From positions 98,994,533 through 99,058,532 of the forward strand of contig OZ023273.1 of assembly GCA_964007475.1 (NCBI GenBank): 64,000 nucleotides of DNA, in the 5' to 3' direction. The notes under the pieces were generated by a model. The model ran no database searches. It saw nothing but the letters and a program-made list of their open reading frames with translations, and was not told where the DNA came from. Shown here piece by piece: positions 24,886 through 37,198 of this stretch; position 1 is the first letter of the stretch; every line of letters begins with the position of its first letter. The position numbers and the translations under genes were made by a program. The stretch comes from Hybos culiciformis. Lineage: Eukaryota; Arthropoda; Insecta; Diptera; Hybotidae.

Positions 24886-26056
24886 TCACCTATAGCATTT
24901 ATAGTTGAACGAACCTACTCCATGACATCTGAACAATGTTGGCATTAATTCTCCAAAATTATCTTTTTTGAAAGCTTCTTCCGTCATAATATTGTAATCA
25001 CTACCGGTATCAAATAAACAATTAATTTTTTTTCCTTTCAATTCAATCTTTTTTTGCACCCTTTTTCTGTCTTCAGCTAGTCTCATAATTCTAGCATCAC
25101 ATTTTTCTTGAGTCGTAGTTTCGTCTTTATTTTGTTTTGTTTTATTGCACTGTTTACTTAAATGTCCATAACAATTACATGCAAAACATTTGGGACCTTT
25201 TTCTTTATTTGGGCATAATTTTGATTCATGTGTTTTTTCGCCGCAATTAAAACATCGTTGTATTGTGTTTTTGTTTTGTTTGTTTTCATTTCGTTTTACA
25301 TTCTCTTCTTTTTTATTATTTGCGGTTTCCCCTTTTTTTAATTGTACCGTTTCAAAAACACGCATTTTTTCTTTTAATTCTTTAACTGTTCTTGACGCAT
25401 ACAAATACATTTTGTTCATTTTTAATTCTGGAATGCCATCAACGATATAGCTAATCATTGATATTTCGTCAATATTACCCGGTGAACCTAAATCCAACAT
25501 TCGATAATAATATTCCATTAATGTTTCGTCGCTTTTCTTTTTTGTTTTCTCTAATTTTCGATGAATCATTTGACTACGTGCTTTGATCGAATATTCCTTT
25601 CGTAAACCTTTTTTGACTTCTGTCCATGTTTTTGGTTTTAATTCTGAGAAAACGAATAATTTTGCTTCTCCTTTTAGCAATCGTCTTGCAAAAACAAATT
25701 TTTCTACGTCACACCAACCGAAAATTGTAGCCTGCTCTTGTAAATCTGATAACCATGATAAAATATTCTGATTATTGGCTCCGCTAAATGGTTCAAATGA
25801 TTCTTCTACGTCTTTAAATGTAAATGCTCTGGAAATCGTCATTTTCTTCATTCTGACCTTCATCATCATCATTAGCATCATCTTCGTAGTTTTGATTCCT
25901 TGTACTATTATTGAGTTGATCCTTTGTTTCATTTATAATTCGTTGGATTTCATCATCATCATTTACTTCATTAAACAACTCCCTTTGTAATCGTTTAATA
26001 ATTCTATCTTTCCTACCTGATTCTGGGATTTCATTATTCCTACAAATATTTTTCAA
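24886..26056 (-). pseudogene. gypsy gag with two zinc knuckles, and protease start
   Basis: Gag would form the virus-like particle. The upstream piece, 26056-25814, is acidic (runs of D/E/N). The second piece, 25932-24886, in another frame, carries the capsid-like region with FEPFSGAN and FVFARRLLKGEAKLF. It is followed by a Lys/Asn/Glu linker, two CCHC knuckles (CFNCGEKTHESKLC and CFACNCYGHLSKQC), and the aspartic protease box CLFDTGSDYNIM. A frameshift between the two pieces disables the copy. Confidence 0.85.
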
Positions 26057-26123
26057 TTATTGCGTCGTTAATGTTTTCAGCAAATCCATTATTTTAGCTT
26101 AGAGTTTAGTTCAGCCCCCAAAT

Positions 26124-26435
26124 TGTGGAAAATAAATATTATAGTTGCTTATAATTATAAAGACACTCGGTATTTATTATTTTAAAAACAAATACAATTT
26201 TATTCCAATATCAAAATTAAAAAATTAGTAATAATATTTAAATTAAGTTGTTAGTTAAATTCACAAAATCAATTCTTCTTCCAATAAATTCTTAGAAATC
26301 TTAAATGAATACTTAAATGAAACACGTCTTTCGTCTTTTAAATTGCAAATTCAAATGTCGATAAAAATAATCAAACACTCATACCATAGAGAAAAACTCA
26401 TAAAAGAGAGAACAGTAATTTCTCTCTTTCCCACA
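26124..26435 (-). repeat. Candidate 5' LTR of the minus-strand gypsy element
   Basis: On the minus strand this 312-bp stretch begins TGTGGGAAAGAG and ends TTTTCCACA, so its outer ends form the TGTGG/CCACA inverted repeat typical of LTRs. It has an AATAAA signal in GGAATAAAATTG near its end, and a primer-binding-like TTTGGGGGCTGAAC follows it. No second copy is in the window, so the 5' border is inferred. Confidence 0.5.
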
Positions 26436-29400
26436 TACATTTTTAGGATTATAATTTTTTTCTTTATTACGTGTATCGTACTATAATTCACACTTCTATA
26501 ATTAATTTTCAGTGCAGCCTTGTTAAGACTCAATAATGAGAATATTGTGGCAATTGAATCATATGTATAAAATAAAAAAATAAAATTTTTTTTTATTGAA
26601 ACTGAATTTAATTCATTAAACTTTTATGTACTTGTACAAAGATCTCTAAAATACTTCCCATTAAACATTATGTACAAGAATTTTTTTTTCAATTAGTAGA
26701 AAACGGAATTCTACAATTATTTACGATACAAAATGCACTCGAATTGATATTAAACAGCATAATGTAGATGAGTTAAATCTGTATTGTAATTCTGTGGTCA
26801 AAAGCAATAAATTCGTTTTTGAAAAAAAAAAAATTAAAAACAATGAGAAATTATATTGGGAATTCCCATTTTAATACCATTGATATAGGTAGACTACACA
26901 ATCTATGGCTACGAGAACAAATAAAAAGTTATTAAATATTTGAAAATATTTGATATTTTTATCAACTTTTGTCATTCTAAATATACCTTTTGTGGATATT
27001 TTTTTTCTTTCAATAGCGTACCTTTAACTACAAAGTATCACAATTTTCGCTTGGTATTGTCTCTCTTTTTTCCTGGTTTTCGTGCCATAGCCGAAAACAC
27101 TTCCGTAGAAAGTATCATAATTCAAACCAATTCTAAAAATATCCTATCGCATCTCCTACCCGATTAAACTTATGGTAGCACCAAACGAATAAACTTTTGT
27201 TGTGAATATATGCTCGATACGTCCATTGGCTTATAAGTTAAGACGCCACTTACTAGGACCTACTTAACTATAAACCATTCTCGCAATCTAACAAGCATAA
27301 TAAATGTTAATACATTGTGAAAATTTTAGTCAATCGTTCAAGTGTTTTATATTCATTTCTAGCATAAGAGTTACAGTGTAGTTTTACTAGTTAAAGAATG
27401 ATCAACACTAAGAAAATTAATTTTGGGAATTATATTTGATAAGGAAATACTAACTTATATGAGTTGGTGTAAAAATCCCAAATTCACCACACTCCCTTTC
27501 TTAGCTTAATTATTTTCTGGTCTCTCAAAGTCTATTATCTGTTTTTAGAACCATTGTTAAGAAAGAGTTTAAAAAAATATGTACACAAATCAAATTGGGA
27601 AAATAATTTTAATTCAAGAACACAAAATAGAAATAAACAACAACAGAAATATTTCCAGACATTTTATTAAAGAATTGAAAAAGTTTTCTAGAATTTTTGT
27701 ATGCTTTACAACTAAAAATTTTATTTATTAATTAAATCATGTTTTCCCTCAATTAAAAATGTTTGTTCTAACTATGATTTTTTTAACCAGGGTTAATTTT
27801 GTTTTTTTTTTAAGGAAAAAAAAAAGCAGAGAATAAAATAAAATTTGAGGGAAACGTAACTTAAAAACGATGAGATCATATGAGAGTATTTCAAAAGCTT
27901 TGCTGAAATCCTTGTGTATTACATCAGTTTTGAGAACAAATTAAGAGGACTGTTCCGCAGACATATAACTTTCAACATCAGACACATGCACATTTTATTT
28001 ATAAAGAAAATAAATTGTAGATTAAATTTTACTTGTTATTAAATTTGTGCGAATATCGAATAAGGAGGAATAAGAATTTATAATTATTTATTCGCAATAG
28101 TAAATATTTTGAAAATAATATATATCTGTATATTTAATTGAGATTTTTCGATATTTTAAAATCTAGTGTAAAACATACGTTACAGATGCCACAATACTAT
28201 ATAATTGAGCCGTTGATTGCATTATTGGATTAATTAAGTGCAAAAGTGAATTAAGAACCCTTGTTTTACTCAATAATTTTATATGCATTTAGTCACTAAT
28301 GTACTAATGGCCTCAATGAAACTGAAAAATAATTATTGTGTAAATTGAAACAGCAAAATGTTTCTACCAGTTGATTAAACAGAGTTCAATATCCAGAAAA
28401 GAAAAGTATTTTAAAATTATATTTATTTATAATAATAAACCTACACTTTATGTTTTACATTATATTTATATAATACCATTATGATTTATATTGTATGTAT
28501 ATATTTTTGTATTGTGGAATATATAAATGTATAAATAACACTTTTTTCTTAAAGTAATAGAATCATCTTTGGGTCGAATTGCAAAATATTTAGGTATTGA
28601 AAAAAATTAAATTGTTTGATATAAAATCTTTAGATTATGTTCAATTCTGTTTACAAAAATAAAATTTAGAAATTTTTCGTAAAAGCAGGTTGAAAATAAC
28701 ATGAAAATAATATGGGAATTACTTTTTAATAAAAATTAAAAAAAATTAAATTCTAAAACGGCATAATATTTTTTCCAAGGACTGTTTCTAAAATGTAAAA
28801 AATATTGTTTAGTAAATCTCTTCTTATCGTCTTTAACAATTGAACAGAGTGATAATTATGACCTAAATTGTTTATAGTAAATATGTTTTAGTAATCATTC
28901 TGAAAGTAATTATGTAAATTAATTCCAAGTCATTTTCATAGGAAGTGGGAATAAAATTTGAGGCATATTTAAGTAAGGCATTCATTTGAAATAAAAAATT
29001 AAAAATTATATAATAAAAAATTGTGCTTGGTCCCACTATTTCTGATAGGAAATTCACAAATAAAAACAAATTTGTTCAAAAATAAAAAAATTAACCTGCA
29101 GTTTTTAATTGATGCAACTCAAAACAAAAACTTTAAGTTCAGTTTAAGTTAAAAACATAAATTTGTGCTTTCCATACAACATAAAGATTTGATTTCTTCT
29201 TTCAGATTGTAAAATAATACAATAAAAAATGTTGATTACACAAAATTGAGTAACCAAAAATCACCCAAAAATTAACCATCTCAAACGAAATTTCAAAATA
29301 GTGGAGGAGTAAAAAAGAATTCAATTTATACATAATTTAATTAGAAAGAACAGAATGAGTGTTTGTTTAATTTGTTAATGATATAAATTTAATTAGCATG

Positions 29401-30557
29401 AAATTTTTTATCATATCATTTCAATTAGAAAATTTATTTATCTCAGTAAAATTTTGTTCCAGAAAAATTTTAAAGTTAATAAATTATTTTAATAAGTACA
29501 AAAACTGTTTTTAAATCTTAAATCAAGCAATTAAGCCAATAAGAATATTATATTACATAGTATATAGTTTTATAAATAAGATATTTCCATTGTTTACACT
29601 TTATTTTATAAATCTTCTACAATTGAACTTTTTTCCTGATCCTATATCTATCAATCCTTTCCATCAATTAGTATTAGGCAAAGGAGATGTTCAAGAGTAA
29701 AATAAGGCTTTCTTTTTAGAAAGTTTTTTATTAATTTGTTTTATGTAAAAAAAATTTGGCAATAATCAACAATTATTATAGTCAAAAGAAAGATATAATT
29801 CAGTACGATCGTTTTCAATATCCTATAATTAGAATTTGAATTATAGGCAAAATTAATTTATATAAATATTGAAAATTAATTGCATTAAATTTTACTTTAT
29901 TTACATTTTTAATATAACCTAATACACTAAATACTTAGCTTAATAAGCGGACTTTCTTAGCCTAAAAAAAATTAAAGGAAAAAAAAAGCGGACAAATAAA
30001 TTTGAATGAAGTTTAAATGAGTCTACAACAAAATATTGTCTCAAATTGAAATTCTAATATCTTTTTTATAAATTTGATCTAAATTTTCTCTGTTTCTAAG
30101 CTGGTAAACAGCTGATTGTAAATAAATGACCTCGAATACATACCATTAACATTTTAAGAATAAATTTTCTTAAATTTGTTATTAAAAATCGATATCATAA
30201 ATCATTATTTTATCAAACTTTTAAAAAAACAAATTTTAAACTTATTTCCACATGTACATTATATATTTTTAAATAATAAACTTCCGTATAAATATTATAA
30301 TATTTAAAAATAAACTTTTGGAAGATAAATAGTTATTTTAAGTGCTAATTAAGAATGTATAAAATGTATATGCAAATGCAATGCAAATACATATATGTAA
30401 TTTAATTTATGTTTATATTTTTTATAAATATGCAACTAGATTTAAATTCCGGTATTTATATCACTTTTCGATTAAATTATTTTCGATCCCAAATAAAAAA
30501 AATTAATTTATTAAATTTTTAAATCATACATTTAAATAATAAAAATCTGAATTTAAT
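26436..30557. other. No gene recognised
   Basis: About 4 kb downstream of TOLLIP. The segment 26950-27320 is less AT-biased and partly open, but I do not recognise it. The rest is plain AT-rich sequence. Confidence 0.55.
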
Positions 30558-33500
30558 TTAATCGTTCATTTGTAGAAGTGAATTTATAGTTGCATCTTTA
30601 TTTCCACGATTTGCTTCAAACACAGATTTTATTACTTCTGGGTCGATGTTGGGGAACATTTCTTGAACCTTAAAAGACAAAACAAAATTATTATTCAAAA
30701 ATTAAAAATAGAAAGGAGTAGTCTTAATTAACTTTTAAGACTAGTTTCTTGTAAAAATAAAAAGCTTCGGTTCAAATTTATTTTAATTTCATTTTTTTGT
30801 ACATCAAGTACTAAAAGAAAATAAAATTTGGACTTTTTCAATTATTAAGATTTCATTACAGTAAATTCTTCTTAGAATAACTTAAATAATAAATTACCCT
30901 TTGTTATGAAATTAATTCTTTCTCAAACTATCTTTTAAAATTTTATCAACATACCTGTTTCAAATCTTCTTCATTTATAACAATTGGTTGCGGTTGAGGT
31001 TGTGGTTGTGGTTGTTGTGGAGTAATAAAAACTGGTAATGGTCTTCCGCCACTAACATTTGGTACCATAACAACTGGTGGTGCTATTGTTGCTGCAACTG
31101 GCTGATACATATAAGGATGCATAGGTTGGGTACTAAAGCTTAGAACCTTGAAACGTTATTGAATATATTTATTCTTATAACCTTATTGGGAATTATTGGT
31201 AAAAAATATATATTTTCTTACAATGTTTACAGATCCTTCAGCTCCATCGCCTTGTTTGCCACTTAAAGGATACCATGCTTCATGTGTTTCGCCACGTAAA
31301 ACAGTTGGTGGTATCTTAAGTTCAGTCCAAGCAATCAGTTCGTCCATTTTGAAACTGCATTCATCATAAATTTCAACAGATATTGAAGATACACCTACCG
31401 GTAACTGGGTTTGAATAATTCGATTCCATCGAGGATTTTTGCCCCCATTTGTATCTGTCTGACTTTCGTATACAAAATGACCAACTCTTACACGTACATA
31501 TGGATCCATTCTTGTTATACCATAATTACGTACAAGTTTCGCCTGTGCCACTGTTATGCTTAATCTACCTACTATATTTGGAGCCTTCATAATAAAAAAA
31601 AAATTATATTAATTAAAAAAATTTACCTACTTATAAGTACCTTATTATTATTTTTTTATTCAAGAAAATTAGTCAAAAAACATAAATATTTTATTTGCAC
31701 ATTTGAGTTTGGAAAAAAAAACAAACCATCAAACATAGCAAAATATTTATGTATTTAAATGGAACTGATAAAAATGCACGGCAATTTTATTAAGTATATT
31801 TCGGACTAAAAGAGCAAGAATGTTGGGGGATTACTTTTTGCAGGACCTCGAGGACCTGCATAGACATAAGCCAAGAGAGATAATCAAGTTCGTTAATAGC
31901 ATAGGTTGGCTCGATAGGGAATTCTTGGCCCATCGGGTAGGCAGTACAACGGGCCAACTGGCCTAAGTGCATGGAAATCTTTGATAACAATTTAATTAAA
32001 TCTTTGATAACAATTTAATTAAAAAATAATAATGATTATTTTCACTTTATACCAAAAATTTATACGACAATGTGTCATTTATACGACAATGTGTCATCAA
32101 AAATTAAATCTGTATGCACAATTATTTTTTTTGTTTCCTTAGCTAATCAAAATCTGATAACTCAAACGGATAAGTAATAGATTAAATACTTATATCGCAT
32201 CGGTCAAATTAATTCTAATTTATTTTGTATAGGTATAGGTATTGTATTAAGATTTAAAAAAAAAGATTAGGTAAATGAATAATAAATAAATTTGTATTTA
32301 AATTAAGACTATTCTTATTTAATATTTACCACATATGATGCGTTTTGCTGTTGTTGATAGAGTGACATTGCAACTTGACAGTCCGCTTGTTCCTGAATAT
32401 CTCTAGCAGTAGCAAGTCTTAAAAAGTCTGGAGGAAGAGGTCCCAAAATTGGCTGAAATTAAAATAAAACATAATAAAAACAAAGAATTAAAAAAAAATT
32501 AAAATACCATAAAACTATTTGGTTAAATGAATATTGAAACGAAAATGATTATTTTATTTGTCATCTGTACGTGAATTGGTTATCATTGGTAGACGTGTTA
32601 TCAGAAACAAAAATTGAAAAAATGTTGTTTTCATAGTTAAAATAATATGTAAAGATTTCTTCTTTCCGTATCAATTAAGACTGTTTAGAAGTTAAATCGG
32701 ATGTTTTTTCATATGTAAGAGTTTAGGGGTACAGCCGTGTTATTAAGACCATTCCTCCATCATATCCGATCACCACTATCTTGCGAATACCGCGAAAATT
32801 AAAAAAAAAATTAACCCTTTCAAAGTTGATCGTTACTTGCCGGTTGTCCACCAAACAGACAAAATATGAAACACAAAAAAAAAAACTGTTCTTCTCATCA
32901 AAAACATAATGTTTTTAAAAAAAATTAAAAGTTTTCAAACATTTTTATGGCAGGCGATCCTTCACTGATATTGAGTCTTGAGTTAGTTTTTTTTTTTATT
33001 TTAGATTCAAGCAAATTAATTTAGAATTCAAAATCGTTAACTGACATTCTTCTAAAATTATGGAAGGAAGATCTCGATTCTCCACTTAATACAACGACGT
33101 CAATACTTCAATCATTTAATAATTTATTTGTGCCGTGAATAGCTCTCCTTCTTAATACAGAACTGACCCAATATTTTGGTTTCGTTCTCTTCGGGTCTCA
33201 TTCATTACAAAAAAAAAAAAAACAACAGCTAATAATGAAATCTTCGTCATCGGAAATTTTAACAAAGAAACACAATAAAACCTTCGAAACATTATATTCT
33301 CAAAAAACAGAACGTTTTGAAAGAAATAAAACTAATTTTTGTTTTCTCTTTTGAAAACAGAACTGTTTTTATAATTGTCTGTTTGGTGGAAAACAGGTAC
33401 AGCAAATAAATTTTTCTATTATTTAAATAATTTATTTGGATGTTTTTTGTTAAAAAAAATTTAACGTTCTTTCTTTCTAAGTTTTGTTAAAACCTCATCC

Positions 33501-34795
33501 ATTTAATCTAATTCAAATTTCAAAAATAGTATGGAGAAGAAAATTTTCAAAATATCCGTTCATATCTCAAATTCATGGAAAAATTCTTTTTTGATTGGAA
33601 CGAAATTAAGTCTTATACTTATAAATGAATATTCAATTTCTCCAGTCTAAGCATATTATTTATTAACAAATTCAAAAGATTGCTCAATTGCTAATTAAAA
33701 AAAGTACTTTAGAATAGGAAAATTAACAATTTAGAATGATTTTGCAATAAATTATATCAATAACTAAAATCTAATCTATAGTTATGTTTAAACTTTTTTT
33801 TACACCAAGTTTTAATGTGGAAATAAATATACCTAAAGTATAGTAAAACTTCAAAGCCTTTTCCGTGAGAGATAACTTTTTTTTTATTATGTTGAAAAAT
33901 AATTTTAAATATAAATTTCAAAATTGATGATCTCTTACATAAAATTAAATATTTTTTAATCACAGAATATTAGTTCAAATTGCAACGACGTTTTCTCACA
34001 CGGACAATATTTGATTTTTACCTTGGACCTCAGTACCTATGTAAAATGCAATAGAAATCTCATTATTTATTATATCTCTAATTAAATGTAAATATTATGG
34101 GATGCTATCCTTTTTCGATTATTTAAGGGATCATAAATTTTGAATTTTATTTTTAAAACTGATTTTTCATTATAATAAGTAGTTAGATATGTTATCTCTC
34201 AATGGAAAGACTTTGAAGTTTTTTACAAGATCATTTTCAATTGCCGGGGTGTAGACGTACATCTAATTTTTTTGTTTTCGACCCATTGAAAAACACATTT
34301 GCAATTGGAATTGTTAAAAAAAAAATATTAATGCTCAATGCCACATCTCAAACTTTTTAAAGACAAAGTGATGATATTTTATGATTGTAGTATACATATT
34401 ATATATTATGTATAATTTTATATATACTGCAGTATATACATATAGCAGATATAGGTATTATATTATGTACTTATCAGGTTTCCTAATATTTCTTGTCATT
34501 GCCATTTCTATATTTACATTTTTATATTATTCTAGCTCTAGGTAGAGATATAGGTATATTGTATGTGGTGCCAGTGGAAATTCAATCCATCATAAGATTT
34601 TTTTTTGTTTTTGTTAAATCACGGTTATTTAACATTATTCTTAATCAATATCAATATAAGAAAAATTTATAAAATTGCGTATTTAATGATAATAAATGAG
34701 TAATAATAATAAAAAATGAAAATGTTTCTTACAGGTCTCCACTTTTCATCTTGTTTTTCAATCGAATTTGTCATTTTTTCACTAGAAGTTGCCAT
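30558..34795 (-). CDS. TOLLIP: Toll-interacting protein (TOLLIP)
   Basis: TOLLIP is an endosomal adaptor that binds phosphoinositides through a C2 domain and ubiquitin through a C-terminal CUE domain; in vertebrates it also damps IL-1/Toll signalling. Five coding exons on the minus strand, all in phase 0: 34795-34733, 32452-32330, 31584-31222, 31146-30955 and 30668-30558, giving 283 residues (human 274). Exon 2 holds the [12 protein letters not shown] block. Exon 3 is the C2 domain, starting [15 protein letters not shown] and containing [10 protein letters not shown] and [19 protein letters not shown]. Exon 4 is a proline/glutamine-rich linker with a (QP)n run. Exon 5 is the CUE core with [10 protein letters not shown] and INSLLQM. 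Introns carry a foldback element (intron 1) and short duplications (intron 2). Confidence 0.95.
31790..32095. repeat. GC-richer insert and short tandem duplications in TOLLIP intron
   Basis: Positions 31790-31974 are clearly less AT-rich than the intron around them and open on both strands. The plus strand reads [18 protein letters not shown], which has a retroelement look but no secure match. Directly beside it a 23-bp unit is tandemly doubled (31975-31997, 31998-32020), and a 19-bp unit is doubled at 32058-32095. Probably a transposon fragment with slippage at its edge. Confidence 0.45.
32847..33390. mobile_element. Foldback element in TOLLIP intron 1
   Basis: TCCACCAAACAGACA at 32847-32861 has a perfect complement at 33376-33390, and the match continues imperfectly inward (AAAACTGTTCT on both arms) and outward (CCGGTTG versus CCTGTTT). 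The element would be about 560 bp. It has no coding capacity and no clear target duplication, so the family is unknown. Confidence 0.6.
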
Positions 34796-35388
34796 ATTTT
34801 ATTTCGTTATAAATATTATAATTCTTTTATTCTAATTTCGCAACTCGCAAGTTTTATATTATTTTTAATATTTGGTATTACTATTTGATTATAAATTTAT
34901 AAATTATTATTATATATTATAATATAATAAAAATTATAATAACTTTAAAATTATTCACACAATACAAATCATTTATCAAAAAGTCAAAACAAAATGTCAA
35001 TAATTTAGTCCCATCAGAAATTAAATTAAACGCTGACAGATCATTAATAACTAAAGGCTGTTGCTTGGCTGTTAACATAAGTAGGGAAAGCGACACCTAT
35101 AGCAAAAAAACAAAACGAAACGATAAAAATATAAAAATTAAATAAAAATGTAACATATATACTGGGAAATCTGTAAAAAATGTAAGGCTAGGAGATCAAT
35201 AACGGGTAAAAAATGGGAAAATAACTACTTCATTATGGCCACATTAGAAAGGGACTCCAATTGATGGTTTAGGAAGTACAACCAGTTTTTGTAGCTTAAA
35301 AGTGCCCCAACGTAATATTTTGGAATTAACAAAAACAAAATGTGTGTGTAAATTATGAATTATGAAATGTAGCTGGAAAAGTGAGATT

Positions 35389-35405
35389 CCCCCCCCCCCC
35401 CCCCC
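35389..35405. repeat. Run of 17 C
   Basis: A pure C homopolymer, very unusual in such AT-rich DNA. The length may be unreliable if the assembly came from error-prone long reads. Confidence 0.9.
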
Positions 35406-36161
35406 AAAATTACATAAAAATGTTATTTAACTTTGTTAGTACAATTATAAGTTATAGGGGGCACTATTTGAACATTTAAATAAGTAAACGCTGCCAAAGT
35501 TGTAGATATTCGAATTCGACGCCAAAGCAATCTTGACTTGACTTACTTCAAAAAAAAAATCCTAACATGGCAATTATTGAATTATTATTCGGCAAAATTG
35601 GAATTTGCTGATCATCGAAGGAAAAATAAAATATTTAAATTTTGAATTTTATTCAATAAAATTTTGTTTAATTGAAAAGAAAAATGGTAATTTTTTAATA
35701 ACTTATCAAAATAAGCAATTAAAAAACAAATAAAATAAAAATTCAGTGAAGTAGAAAACGAAAATCGAAAATTTTTGGGATTTATTTAGATTTTATATTG
35801 AACGCCTGTGGTGGTGGTCGACGAGATGCCTAACCACATTTTTTTTTTCTTGAAAATAAACTACCTACTTAAATTCTAAAGGAGGTGGATTAGCTTAATC
35901 AAATAAATGTTTCAAAATTAACCAGAGATTGGAGTAGAATTATCTAATTGTTTTTAGTTTAGTGGTTTGATTGAGTTTGTGACCCTTGACTGATCAACGA
36001 ATAGCGATCAACATTTGATATACCTACAATACCTACAAACAACTGAGAAAAATATTTTCATCATACAGAGTATATGGAAATTAAAAAAAAGCACTATAAC
36101 TTATTCGATATACTTTCTAAATTTACGTACCTACTTTTGTATCAGTTTATGTTTGAAACAA

Positions 36162-36628
36162 CGGCTAAAGTGCAGATGACGTGAACCACTCAGAATGGTC
36201 TGAAGCTTGGTGGGGGGGTAGAGGCGGCGCCCAAACCCCCAAAACTGAAATCAGTTCTTGGGGCTCGGGCCCCGTTTCGGAGATAGGGCCCTCCAAAGTT
36301 TTCATACATTTTGTATGGGAATTTTTTTTTTTTCTCGAGTTGCGGCGCCAGCCGCAAATCCCACTGACCAACCACCAGACCGCCCGCCCGCCGCCCCCCA
36401 CCCCCCTTCTCGTTCTGGGATACCCCCTTTATCATTTTCTAAAAAATGGGGCAAATCGGGCACAAAAAAAAATTTTTCCGTACAAAAATGTATGAAAACT
36501 TTGGGGCGCCCTATCTCCGAAACGGGGCCCGAGCCCCAAGAACTGATTTCAGTTTTGGGGGTTTGGGCATCGCCACCCACCAAGTTTCAGCCCATTCTGA
36601 GTGGTTCACGTCATCTGCCCTTACGCCG
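36162..36628. mobile_element. GC-rich foldback transposon, copy 1
   Basis: A 467-bp element flanked by the direct repeat AAACAA (36156-36161 and 36629-36634). Its ends are CGGCTAAAGTGCAG and, complemented, CGGCGTAAGGGCAG. The two arms are about 150 bp and nearly complementary, each with TCAGAATGG, GGGGGT, AACTGAAATCAGTTCTTGGG and GGGCCCCGTTTCGGAGAT. The middle is G/C-rich (CCGCCCGCCCGCCGCCCC). A second copy is at 50628-51041. Open frames inside are by-products of the GC-rich palindrome, not genes. The 6-bp duplication does not fit hAT, piggyBac, mariner or Harbinger; the superfamily is unassigned. Confidence 0.85.
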
Positions 36629-36829
36629 AAACAACCATTTCATTCTTTCTCTTATCTTGCTAATTACGTCATACCGTCACATCCCAATATTAGTCTTATT
36701 CCTCTATTTTCTAGTGTCTAGGTACTTGCAAATCTTGCTAATTTTTCTCTTGTGTTCGTTCCTTCTGTGGTTCGAAAATAATAAAAATGTGGCATCACTA
36801 ATGTATTATAACGTGTTTTGAGTACCTAC

Positions 36830-37019
36830 CTAGTTTCGATTTATGTGTTCCTTAAATATTAATTATCAATCACTATTCCTAAATAAAAACAACACAAATA
36901 CTTAATTCAAGTGAGACAATTCGAAAAATTAACACAAATTCCAATCCGAGGTGGGAATCGAACCCACGACCGTACATGCCATATCATGAGGGCAATACCA
37001 CTACACCATGACGGTGATT
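36830..37019 (-). mobile_element. tRNA-derived SINE
   Basis: On the minus strand an RNA polymerase III A box TGGTGTAGTGG (37008-36998) and B box GGTTCGATTCC (36964-36954) are spaced 33 bp apart, as in tRNA. The T arm GTGGG/CCCAC pairs, but the flanking acceptor halves do not pair and the anticodon arm is irregular, so this is a tRNA-like SINE head, not a working tRNA gene. An AT-rich body follows to about 36830. It lies in the PSMA1 intron, antisense to that gene. Confidence 0.6.
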
Positions 37020-37198
37020 CCATTTATAAGTTGGATGCTTTATTCGTGTAATCATTATTTATAACCATTAATTTAGTTTTTGATGTGCTTATATTATCCA
37101 TTTTTTAGTATAAAATTAAGCAGTTAGAAACATAAAACAAACCAATAATTTTTTTAAAATAAATCTATTTTTAATATCGGATTTTTATTTTGTTTTAG

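Larger units (their letters stand above)
23612..26435 (-). mobile_element. Second Ty3/gypsy element, broken, minus strand
   Basis: In transcription order: 5' LTR (26435-26124), a primer-site-like TTTGGGGGCTGAAC, gag (26056-24886 with protease at its end), then RT and the RT/RNase H linker (24815-23612). RNase H beyond its first residues, integrase and the 3' LTR are missing. Several frameshifts separate the open pieces, so it is inactive. It lies about 1 kb from the plus-strand gypsy element and belongs to a different lineage, with CCHC gag and YLDD reverse transcriptase. Confidence 0.8.
34796..37198. other. TOLLIP-PSMA1 divergent intergenic region and PSMA1 intron
   Basis: TOLLIP starts leftward at 34795 and PSMA1 is read rightward, so a shared two-way promoter is expected around 34800-35150. 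No TATA element can be singled out in such AT-rich DNA. The region also holds a run of 17 C (35389-35405), the foldback element at 36162-36628 and a SINE at about 36830-37019. A candidate one-codon exon ATG|GTAATT lies at 35684-35686. Confidence 0.5.

Noticed and set aside
25190..25990. Plus-strand frames opposite gag
   Set aside because: Antisense shadows of the gypsy gag frame, with no family resemblance.
31790..31990. A 66-codon minus-strand protein
   Set aside because: No recognisable family; it lies in a short GC-richer insert in a TOLLIP intron that is open on both strands.
36165..36821. Several overlapping frames of 78-187 codons on both strands
   Set aside because: They are by-products of a GC-rich palindromic transposon with few stop codons; similar proteins appear on both strands and in the second copy.
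36954..37008. A tRNA gene on the minus strand
   Set aside because: A and B boxes and the T arm are present, but the acceptor stem halves do not pair and the anticodon arm is irregular, so it is a SINE head.
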